Shown here in pieces: positions 1-4,750 of a DNA stretch of 7,961 bases. Origin of the DNA: Dehalococcoidia bacterium (GTDB lineage: Bacteria; Chloroflexota; Dehalococcoidia; Dehalococcoidales; G020351185); NCBI GenBank assembly GCA_030640385.1, contig DAOWJL010000084.1, positions 1 through 7,961 of the forward strand, read 5' to 3'. The notes beneath the pieces were generated by a model. The model was not told where the DNA came from, ran no database searches, and was given only the letters and a program-made list of their open reading frames with translations. Every line of letters starts with the position of its first letter. The first letter of the stretch is position 1. The position numbers and the translations under genes are program-made.

Positions 1-61
1 AGATACTGCTTGCCAGTTCAACCGCCCAGCCCATCTCCAGCTTTCGGTTGCGTATGACAAT
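1..61 (-). pseudogene. aroE: Continuation of aroE beyond the in-frame stop (partial)
   Basis: Directly after the TAA at 62-64, the same frame is open for 20 codons to the window edge and reads IVIRNRKLEMGWAVELASSI. This fits the AroE beta-strand and NADP-phosphate-binding segment that normally follows the glycine-rich loop, of the form GA-x-[VI]-[VT]-I-x-NR-T-x-x-x-A-x-x-LA. The Asn-Arg pair lies at codons 153-154 if the stop is counted as codon 148. The alignment needs no insertion or deletion, and the stop occupies the variable, usually polar position after the GA pair. The gene therefore runs on past the left edge, and the rest of it cannot be seen here. Confidence 0.75.
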
Positions 62-505
62 TTAAGCCTCTCTTTCCGCCAGTGTGAATGAGATTGCCCG
101 GGAAGCACCACCGGCGCCCAGAACAACAACCTTTTTGCCACTGGGCTCAATTCCCCTTTCCAGCAGGGTTTTCAAAAAACCACCGGCGTCCGTGTTATAG
201 CCTTTAAGATGCCCATTATCATTAACTATGGTATTGACGGCGCCTGTTTTCTCCGCCAGCGGTTCCAGCTCATCCAGAAGGGGAATGACGGCAACCTTGT
301 GGGGTATGGTTATATTCAATCCCCTTATATTAAAAGCCTTCAACCCATCGATAGCCCTGGCCAGATTCTCCGTCTCCACCCTGAAGGGAAGATAAATATA
401 ATCCAGTCCCAGGTTACTAAAAGCGGCGTTGTGCATCGCCGGTGATACGCTGTGCCCTATCGGGTCGCCGATTAAGCCGCAGATTTTCGTATTACCTGAT
501 ATCAT
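62..505 (-). CDS. aroE: Shikimate dehydrogenase, truncated by an in-frame stop
   Basis: AroE reduces 3-dehydroshikimate to shikimate with NADPH in the cytoplasm. The reading frame encodes 147 residues, about half of the usual 270-290. The substrate domain looks complete. It has the shikimate-binding HSVSP motif (Ser19, Ser21), NITIPHK with catalytic Lys70, GAVNT near residue 88 and GYNTDAGG with catalytic Asp106. The NADP-binding fold begins with VLGAGGASRA (residues 128-137) and is cut ten residues later by TAA at 62-64. The same frame continues past the stop with matching AroE sequence, so this is a nonsense codon and not a frameshift. The start ATG overlaps the aroD stop as ATGA, which implies translational coupling. 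As it stands the product would lack most of its cofactor domain and should be inactive. A sequencing or assembly error is an equally good explanation. Confidence 0.9.
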   Translation of the reverse strand: MISGNTKICGLIGDPIGHSVSPAMHNAAFSNLGLDYIYLPFRVETENLARAIDGLKAFNIRGLNITIPHKVAVIPLLDELEPLAEKTGAVNTIVNDNGHLKGYNTDAGGFLKTLLERGIEPSGKKVVVLGAGGASRAISFTLAEREA

Positions 506-1158
506 TGTTTTACCATCTTGTATAAATCATATAGTTCGGTTACCGTAATCTGCCCCGGCGCCGATTGGGCACCCTTTTCAATAGCGGCATAGGTAATATA
601 ACCGCCGACAAGCGGGCTTAAGATGCGGCTGGGCAGCCCCAGTGGACCCATGGTGAAGGCTATTATGTTCACCTCTGGAAACTCCGGGATAAGTTTCAGG
701 ATAATGAGGTTATCCTCTGCATTCTGGGCATAGGTAACCACCTTGCAGATATCGGCACCGGCAGCCAGCTGCCGCTTTACTATCTTTTTAAGGTTTTCAA
801 GGGAGGGTGTTTGCTTTAAGTTATGGAATGATAAAAGGCACTTTGCCTGTTTCTTAACAAGCGGCACGACCTTTTCCAGGTTTGGTGTTGCCAGCTCGAT
901 ATCAACGATGCTTGCTCCCAGTTGAACTGCTTTAAGCAGCTCCTCTTTTCTTCTGGCTTCGCTGTCCTGCCAGCCGCCACCCTCTTCTTTAATCCGGTTG
1001 CAGGCTATCCATGGCCTCTCAAGCTGTCGGGCTATATTCTGCCAGTTATCGCCGATCAGGTCTATGCGGACCTCAAAAAGCTCCACAAGTGGCTCAACAG
1101 CTTTAATCGCCTTTAAATCACTATTAATAATAGAAGCGCAAATGTCAGGCTTTTTCAT
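502..1158 (-). CDS. aroD: 3-Dehydroquinate dehydratase, type I
   Basis: This enzyme dehydrates 3-dehydroquinate to 3-dehydroshikimate through a Schiff-base intermediate. The 218-residue length fits the small type I class. Visible active-site motifs are FEVRID (Glu29, Arg31, Asp33), ACNR with Arg55 ahead of the EEGG stretch, SFHN with the catalytic His112, ADICKVV with the Schiff-base Lys139, LPSR with the substrate-binding Arg178, and the C-terminal SAPGQ loop (199-203). The start ATG directly abuts the aroB TAA (TAAATG), and its purine-rich ribosome site lies inside the end of aroB. The TGA stop overlaps the aroE start. Translation is therefore probably coupled along the operon. All key residues are present and the gene looks intact. 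Confidence 0.96.
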   Translation of the reverse strand: MKKPDICASIINSDLKAIKAVEPLVELFEVRIDLIGDNWQNIARQLERPWIACNRIKEEGGGWQDSEARRKEELLKAVQLGASIVDIELATPNLEKVVPLVKKQAKCLLSFHNLKQTPSLENLKKIVKRQLAAGADICKVVTYAQNAEDNLIILKLIPEFPEVNIIAFTMGPLGLPSRILSPLVGGYITYAAIEKGAQSAPGQITVTELYDLYKMVKQ

Positions 1159-2232
1159 TTAACCGCTCAAAACCTCCTCGACAAGGGTCAGGTTTACTTC
1201 ATCGGTGATAAAGACTTCACCTATCGCTTTAGGTAAGACGAATCTAACTTTACCACCGGCAATCTTCTTATCGTGTTTCATTGCCTTTAAAATTTTCCCG
1301 GTATCCAGTTTGGGCATTTTTGCCGGCAGGCCGGCACCTTCCAGTATGGCTTTTAATCTGATTAACTCACTTTTATCGAAGCAGCCCAGCTTTTCGGCGA
1401 TTCCGGCCGCCGCCATCATACCGATGGCAACGGCATGACCATGCTCAACACCGAAATCGGATACGGTCTCGATGGCATGACCTATTGTATGACCGTAATT
1501 CAGGATATTTCTCAAGCCCGTATCCAGTTCATCCTGAATTACGACATTAGCTTTGATACTCGCCGAACGGAAGACAATCTCCTCCAGTGCAGCATTGTCG
1601 AGTGTTTTTATTTTACCGAGGTTGTTTTCGATAAAGGCAAAAAATTCGCTATCCTTTATAACGGCGCTTTTAACAACCTCAGCCATGCCGTTAGCAAACT
1701 CCTTTGCCGGTAGCGTCTTTAATGTTGCCGTATCGGATATAACCAGTCTCGGCTGGTAGAAAGCGCCGATTTCGTTTTTCAGTTTACCGTGGTTTACCGC
1801 CACCTTGCCGCCGATACTGCTGTCAACCTGTGCCAGTAGCGTCGTCGGTATCTGCACCAGCGGCACTCCGCGCATATAGGTCGCCGCCACAAAGCCTGCC
1901 AGGTCGCCAATAACGCCGCCACCGAGGGCGAGAACGGGTGTTGTCCGCTCGGCATAGCCGTCGCCGAGTTCCGTATAAAGCCGACCGGCAACATCAAGCG
2001 ACTTCTGCTCTTCTCCATCGGCAACCGTTAGCATAGCTACCTGGAAGCCATCGGCTGACAGCTTTTCTCTTAATGCATTGCCGTATAGCTCCTGTACTAT
2101 TGGATTGGTGATAATTACCAGCTTGCCATTAAAGCCGCAATCTCTTAAATGCTTGCCGGCCTGCCCGAGCAGTCCACGGGCTATCAGAACATCATAGCCT
2201 TTATCACCCAGCCTGACTCTAACCTTCTTCAT
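1159..2232 (-). CDS. aroB: 3-Dehydroquinate synthase
   Basis: AroB cyclises DAHP to 3-dehydroquinate using NAD+ and a divalent metal. The product has 357 residues, the usual length. The N-terminal NAD domain carries LALGGGVIGDLAGF (101-114), followed by QIPTTLLAQVDSSIGGKVAVN (127-147), the classic phosphate- and substrate-binding stretch. The metal ligands are recognisable as Glu185 in GMAEVVK, His248 in NYGHTIGHAIE and His264 in EHGHAVAIGM. The gene starts 3 nt after the aroF stop with an AAGG-type ribosome site inside the 3' end of aroF. It abuts aroD with no spacer. It appears complete and functional, and the assignment is very secure from motifs alone. Confidence 0.97.
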   Translation of the reverse strand: MKKVRVRLGDKGYDVLIARGLLGQAGKHLRDCGFNGKLVIITNPIVQELYGNALREKLSADGFQVAMLTVADGEEQKSLDVAGRLYTELGDGYAERTTPVLALGGGVIGDLAGFVAATYMRGVPLVQIPTTLLAQVDSSIGGKVAVNHGKLKNEIGAFYQPRLVISDTATLKTLPAKEFANGMAEVVKSAVIKDSEFFAFIENNLGKIKTLDNAALEEIVFRSASIKANVVIQDELDTGLRNILNYGHTIGHAIETVSDFGVEHGHAVAIGMMAAAGIAEKLGCFDKSELIRLKAILEGAGLPAKMPKLDTGKILKAMKHDKKIAGGKVRFVLPKAIGEVFITDEVNLTLVEEVLSG

Positions 2233-2235
2233 CTA

Positions 2236-3309
2236 TTATATTTTAACCTTTTTCCGGTGAGTTTTCACCGTGTTGCTTATTTTCTTGCAGGTATCAATAA
2301 TCTCCTTCAATTCATCAGGAGTTATCATCTGCTGGGCATCAACCTTGGCCTCCGCCGGGTTGTAGTGCACCTCTATTGCCAGGCCGCTGGCTCCGGCGGC
2401 TATGGCGGCGCAGCTCATATTGAAGATAAGATCGCGACGGCCGGCGGCGTGGCTGGGGTCAACCACTACAGGTAGGTAGCTTTCCTTTTGAATAACCGGC
2501 ACCGCCGCCAGGTCTAGGGTATATCTGGTATAGCCCTTGCCTTTGCCGACAGGTAATATCCCCCGCTCACAGAGGATAACATCCTTATTACCCTCGGCGA
2601 CTATATATTCAGAGAAGGAGAGGAATTCTTCAATGCCGGCGCCAAAATGCCGCTTGAACAATACCGGCTTACCTAATTTGGCTACCCTGCCAAGCAGGTC
2701 CTGGTCATACATATTCCTGGCGCCTATCTGTAATATATCAACGTATTCGGCTATCAGGTCGGCCTGCATTTCACCTCTTACCTCGGTCATAACCGGCATG
2801 CCAAACTTGCGCCCGGCTTCACGTAACCAGCCCAGAGCTTCCCTGGCCTCTTCGTTACCCAGGGAACCAAGCCCCTGGAATGAATGAACGGAGCTTCTTG
2901 GCTTGAAGATACCGCCTCTTAGTATATCGGCGCCGGCTGCCTTTACTTCTTCAGCAATACGGAACAATTGTTGTTTGCTCTCTACTGCACAGGGGCCGGC
3001 AACAAACACAGGTTTTTCACCGCCGATTCTGACGTCGCCTATCTGTACTATACGGCTCTCATCTTTGCCATCAAAGAGCTCGCTGTACTCACGGCTGATG
3101 AGCTTATAGGGTATCTCCACCGTCCTGGCTTCCTTTACTCCAGGCAGAACAGCCAGGTGGGCAAAGGATATCTTGCTCTCATCGCCAACAAGGCCGATAA
3201 CCGTTCTGAATTCTCCCCTGGAAACGTCAGCCCTTAACCCATGCTTCTTTATCTCCGCTACTACATTCTTTATTTCTTCCGCCGTGGCATCCTTTTTCAT
3301 AATAATCAT
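2236..3309 (-). CDS. aroF: DAHP synthase, type I-beta, with N-terminal ferredoxin-like regulatory domain
   Basis: This enzyme condenses phosphoenolpyruvate and erythrose 4-phosphate to DAHP, the committed step of the shikimate pathway. Residues 1 to about 70 resemble the ferredoxin-like feedback domain of the Thermotoga maritima enzyme (RTVIGLVGD at 35-43, PYKLISRE at 67-74). The barrel follows with VAGPCAVES (Cys107), RGGIFKPRSS (131-140), IGARN (195-199), LFKRHFG (217-223), LCERG (246-250), VDPSHAAGRRDL (His286), EVHYNP (Glu313) and Asp324. Cys107, His286, Glu313 and Asp324 match the metal ligands. I chose the first ATG because AGGAGGGG lies 5 nt upstream of AGGAGG's end and the family begins MIV-like. 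An ATG three codons later is less well placed. Symbols aroF, aroG and aroA are all used for this family. In relatives the regulatory domain binds Tyr or Phe, and the same is inferred here. Confidence 0.96.
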   Translation of the reverse strand: MIIMKKDATAEEIKNVVAEIKKHGLRADVSRGEFRTVIGLVGDESKISFAHLAVLPGVKEARTVEIPYKLISREYSELFDGKDESRIVQIGDVRIGGEKPVFVAGPCAVESKQQLFRIAEEVKAAGADILRGGIFKPRSSVHSFQGLGSLGNEEAREALGWLREAGRKFGMPVMTEVRGEMQADLIAEYVDILQIGARNMYDQDLLGRVAKLGKPVLFKRHFGAGIEEFLSFSEYIVAEGNKDVILCERGILPVGKGKGYTRYTLDLAAVPVIQKESYLPVVVDPSHAAGRRDLIFNMSCAAIAAGASGLAIEVHYNPAEAKVDAQQMITPDELKEIIDTCKKISNTVKTHRKKVKI

Positions 3310-3312
3310 TTT

Positions 3313-3320
3313 CCCCTCCT
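3313..3320 (-). promoter_or_regulatory. aroF ribosome binding site
   Basis: AGGAGGGG on the minus strand is a near-ideal Shine-Dalgarno sequence, with 5 nt between AGGAGG and the ATG at 3309-3307. It favours that ATG over the in-frame one at 3300-3298. The terminator 5' arm upstream (CCTCCC, 3380-3385) is complementary to this site and could in principle mask it when not otherwise paired. Confidence 0.8.
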
Positions 3321-3335
3321 ATTATAATGTCTGTA

Positions 3336-3351
3336 CCCGATTGCATTCGGG
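3336..3351 (-). other. Small hairpin between attenuator and aroF ribosome site
   Basis: On the minus strand CCCGA and TCGGG form a perfect 5-bp stem around a 6-nt loop. It lies between the attenuator terminator and the aroF ribosome binding site. It has no T-tract in the aro direction, so it is not a second terminator. It may be a spacer or stabilising stem at the 5' side of the aroF ribosome site. Its role is unknown. Confidence 0.4.
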
Positions 3352-3363
3352 TTTTATATTAAT

Positions 3364-3385
3364 AAAAAACCTCCCGGGCGGGAGG
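3364..3385 (-). terminator. Intrinsic terminator of the aro leader (attenuator 3:4 hairpin)
   Basis: On the minus strand CCTCCC (3385-3380), a GCCC loop and GGGAGG (3375-3370) form a perfect 6-bp all-GC stem followed at once by six T residues (3369-3364). This is a textbook rho-independent terminator. It lies 36 nt downstream of the leader-peptide stop and about 55 nt upstream of the aroF start. No other gene on this strand ends here, so its position indicates conditional termination ahead of aroF and not the end of an operon. Confidence 0.88.
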
Positions 3386-3504
3386 ATTTTATACTTTAGT
3401 AAATGTTATTTAAATCTAATTTACGTGCCAGAGCCTCCCGGGTGCGGCTGATGCCGCCAGGAAAATGTAAAGTAATAATATACGTAGTTATAAAACCCAC
3501 GAGG
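3370..3504 (-). promoter_or_regulatory. Four-segment ribosome-mediated attenuator of the aro operon
   Basis: Four complementary segments can be drawn on the minus-strand transcript. Segment 1 is CCTCGTGGG (3504-3496, leader codons 7-9). Segment 2 is CCCGGGAGG (3442-3434, codons 27-30). Segment 3 is CCTCCCG (3385-3379). Segment 4 is CGGGAGG (3376-3370). Pair 1:2 has eight pairs of nine, including one G-U. Pair 2:3 has seven perfect pairs and would destroy the terminator. Pair 3:4 is the terminator. Segments 2 and 4 share the same 9-nt sequence, so they compete for segment 3. The inferred mechanism is that scarcity of charged Phe, Tyr or Trp tRNA stalls the ribosome on codons 10-22, frees segment 2 and allows readthrough. 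With plentiful aromatics the ribosome reaches the stop, covers or crowds segment 2, and transcription ends. A local GCGGC/GCCGC hairpin (3444-3457) lies between the Trp codon and segment 2. Confidence 0.82.
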
Positions 3505-3522
3505 TTCAATATTGACTGACAT
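3421..3522 (-). CDS. Aromatic-rich leader peptide of the aro operon
   Basis: This 33-codon ORF runs from ATG at 3522-3520 to TAA at 3423-3421. Its product has a run FYNYVYYYFTFSW at residues 10-22, with nine aromatic residues in thirteen (Tyr 11, 13, 15, 16, 17; Phe 10, 18, 20; Trp 22). A tail RHQPHPGGSGT follows. It is the first ORF after the predicted promoter, about 20 nt from the likely transcript start, and is followed by an intrinsic terminator. Its ribosome site is weak: GGA lies 8 nt upstream and GAAGG further out. The composition and position are those of an attenuation leader peptide such as those of trp, phe or pheST operons. The peptide itself probably has no function, and the act of translating it is the sensor. 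I do not know a named homologue. Confidence 0.85.
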   Translation of the reverse strand: MSVNIEPRGFYNYVYYYFTFSWRHQPHPGGSGT

Positions 3523-3548
3523 TTTTTAGTTCCAACCTTCTTATCAAA

Positions 3549-3578
3549 ACAATATCACGTAGAGTTATATTTTGTCAA
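3549..3578 (-). promoter_or_regulatory. Predicted sigma-70-type promoter of the aro operon
   Basis: On the minus strand a perfect -35 TTGACA (3578-3573) is followed after 18 nt by TATTGT (3554-3549), a 4/6 match to the -10 consensus. The offset-by-one reading ATATTG gives 17-nt spacing. Transcription would start near 3542, leaving a short untranslated stretch of about 20 nt before the leader-peptide ATG. The flanking sequence upstream is very AT-rich, as in an UP-like region. The call rests on consensus matching and position only. Confidence 0.62.
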
Positions 3579-3618
3579 GCAATCATTAATATAAAATTAT
3601 TTCACTGGCTTTAATTTA

Positions 3619-3646
3619 TTGACATTAACCATACATATATGATAAT
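3619..3646 (+). promoter_or_regulatory. Predicted sigma-70-type promoter of the str/S10 operon
   Basis: A perfect -35 TTGACA (3619-3624) and GATAAT (3641-3646, 5/6 match) are separated by 16 nt. Transcription would start near 3653, giving an rpsL leader of about 130 nt. The promoter faces away from the aro promoter, with only about 40 nt between the two -35 boxes, so both share one AT-rich control region. The assignment is by consensus and position only. Confidence 0.65.
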
Positions 3647-3727
3647 GTTTCATTTGAGATTTGTTAGTTCACTATAGAGGATTGATTTAGCAAATCCAAA
3701 TACTGCTTTATCGATCTTGTGGCTTGC

Positions 3728-3753
3728 AAAGGATGAGCCTAGGCTCATCCTTT
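3728..3753 (+). repeat. Perfect 26-bp palindrome in the rpsL leader
   Basis: The sequence is a perfect inverted repeat centred between 3740 and 3741, with half-site AAAGGATGAGCCT. In RNA it would form an 11-bp stem closed by a CUAG tetraloop. Only three U residues belong to the 3' arm and no T-tract follows, so it is a poor intrinsic terminator. It ends 17 nt before the rpsL ribosome binding site. It could be an RNA element controlling or protecting the ribosomal-protein message, or a DNA operator for a dimeric regulator. The sequence does not decide between these. Confidence 0.75.
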
Positions 3754-3770
3754 AGGTTGTGTGGAAATTA

Positions 3771-3778
3771 AAGGAGGG
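3771..3778 (+). promoter_or_regulatory. rpsL ribosome binding site that fixes a TTG start
   Basis: AAGGAGGG lies just upstream of TTG at 3782-3784, with 4 nt between GGAGG and the TTG. There is no ATG nearby. An upstream in-frame GTG at 3761 would place the ribosome site inside the coding sequence and add a non-family extension. Confidence 0.85.
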
Positions 3779-3781
3779 AAA

Positions 3782-4213
3782 TTGCCAACTGTTAATCAAC
3801 TGGTACGCAAGGGGCGTAAGTCGGTTAGCCGAAAATCAAAGACACCGGCGTTACGCTTTAACTATAATGCCCTAAAAAACAGAATGGTCCGTGAAAAAGG
3901 GGCACCGCAGAAACGCGGAGTTTGCATTCAGGTAAAAACAACAACACCAAAAAAACCGAACTCGGCACTACGCAAGATTGCCAGGGTGCGGTTGAGCAAT
4001 GGTATGGAAGTAACGGCCTATATCCCGGGAGAAGGGCATGAGTTGCAGGAGCATTCTGTAGTCCTGATTCGTGGTGGAAGGGTGCCGGATTTACCCGGTG
4101 TCCGCTACCATATTATAAGGGGAGCACTGGATGCCAGTGGCGTAGCCAATCGACGTCAGGGACGAAGCAAATACGGCAGCAAACGAGCTAAACCTACGGC
4201 TGAGAGCGAATAG
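3782..4213 (+). CDS. rpsL: 30S ribosomal protein S12
   Basis: S12 is part of the decoding centre of the small subunit. The protein begins PTVNQLVRKGRK after the initiator, as in the family, which together with the ribosome site supports the TTG start. It has 143 residues, longer than the 124-125 of E. coli, because of extra residues around 20-40 (TPALRFNYNALKNR region, seen in similar form in many bacteria) and a short charged tail. Conserved motifs are PQKRGVC (42-48), TTTPKKPNSALRK (53-65), GEGHELQEHSV (83-93) and DLPGVRYH (103-110). Pro102 replaces the lysine equivalent to E. coli Lys87, while Lys57 (E. coli Lys42) and Asp103, the residue methylthiolated in E. coli, are retained. It is first in the plus-strand operon, 14 nt before rpsG. 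Confidence 0.96.
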   Translation: MPTVNQLVRKGRKSVSRKSKTPALRFNYNALKNRMVREKGAPQKRGVCIQVKTTTPKKPNSALRKIARVRLSNGMEVTAYIPGEGHELQEHSVVLIRGGRVPDLPGVRYHIIRGALDASGVANRRQGRSKYGSKRAKPTAESE

Positions 4214-4227
4214 ATACAGGAGGCAAA

Positions 4228-4698
4228 ATGCCAAGGCGAGCGCCAGCCAAAAAAAGAATAATATTACCTGATGCAATATACGACAGTGAAACTGTAGCCA
4301 GGATTATCAATAAGGTAATGCTGAACGGTAAGAAAACAACTGCCGAGAGAATTGTTTATCAGGCGTTAGAGATTATGGAGCAGCGTGAAAAGAAGGAGCC
4401 GTTAAGCGTCTTGAAACAGGCGGTACGCAATGCCACCCCTTTGCTTGAAGTCAAGCCACGACGGGTCGGTGGTGCTACCTATCAGGTGCCGGTGGAGGTT
4501 CGGGCTGGCCGTGATACAGCCCTGGCTATAAGATGGCTGCTCAAGGCTGCCAGAGCCAGAACGGGTAAGTCTATGGCAGAAAAGCTGGCGACTGAGCTTT
4601 TTGATGCCTCTAAGGGGCAGGGAGCAGCCGTTAAGAAACGTGAAGATACTCATAAAATGGCTGAGGCTAACAGAGCCTTTGCTCATTATAGATGGTAA
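4228..4698 (+). CDS. rpsG: 30S ribosomal protein S7
   Basis: S7 nucleates assembly of the 30S head and contacts the E-site tRNA. The 156-residue length and the sequence from MPRRAPAKKR to the terminal AFAHYRW are typical. The family signature region KPRRVGGATYQVPVEV is present at about 76-91, followed by the RTGKSMAEKLATELFDA helix. AGGAGG lies 5 nt before the ATG. In E. coli S7 represses its own operon by binding the rpsL-rpsG spacer. That spacer is only 14 nt here, so the same site cannot exist and any S7 feedback must act elsewhere. Confidence 0.97.
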   Translation: MPRRAPAKKRIILPDAIYDSETVARIINKVMLNGKKTTAERIVYQALEIMEQREKKEPLSVLKQAVRNATPLLEVKPRRVGGATYQVPVEVRAGRDTALAIRWLLKAARARTGKSMAEKLATELFDASKGQGAAVKKREDTHKMAEANRAFAHYRW

Positions 4699-4750
4699 GG
4701 GGTTTCCAATTTGTAGTATTAAGGTTATTGAAAAAAGGTCGAGGACTGAA

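Noticed and set aside
1435..1759. Plus-strand open frames opposite aroB
   Set aside because: They are antisense to highly conserved aroB codons and have no convincing start signals.
3370..3390. The GC hairpin as a plus-strand or bidirectional terminator
   Set aside because: In the plus direction an A and only four T follow, and no plus-strand gene ends upstream. The T6 tract and the leader logic place it on the minus strand.
3173..3451. Plus-strand open frame across the aroF start and leader
   Set aside because: It overlaps the aroF N-terminus and the attenuator, has no ribosome site or recognisable protein features, and is best read as an antisense shadow.
3670..3700. Short stem GATTT/AAATC in the rpsL leader as a riboswitch element
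   Set aside because: The stem is only 5 bp with a 3-nt loop and AT-rich. No known riboswitch core is recognisable in the leader.
3761..3781. Upstream in-frame GTG as the start of rpsL
   Set aside because: It would add VEIKGGK-like residues not found in S12 and would bury the strong AAGGAGGG inside the coding region. TTG at 3782 gives the family N-terminus.
4601..4750. Longer fusA frame starting inside rpsG
   Set aside because: The extension is the out-of-frame reading of the rpsG end. EF-G begins at ATG 4751, with a ribosome site 6 nt upstream.
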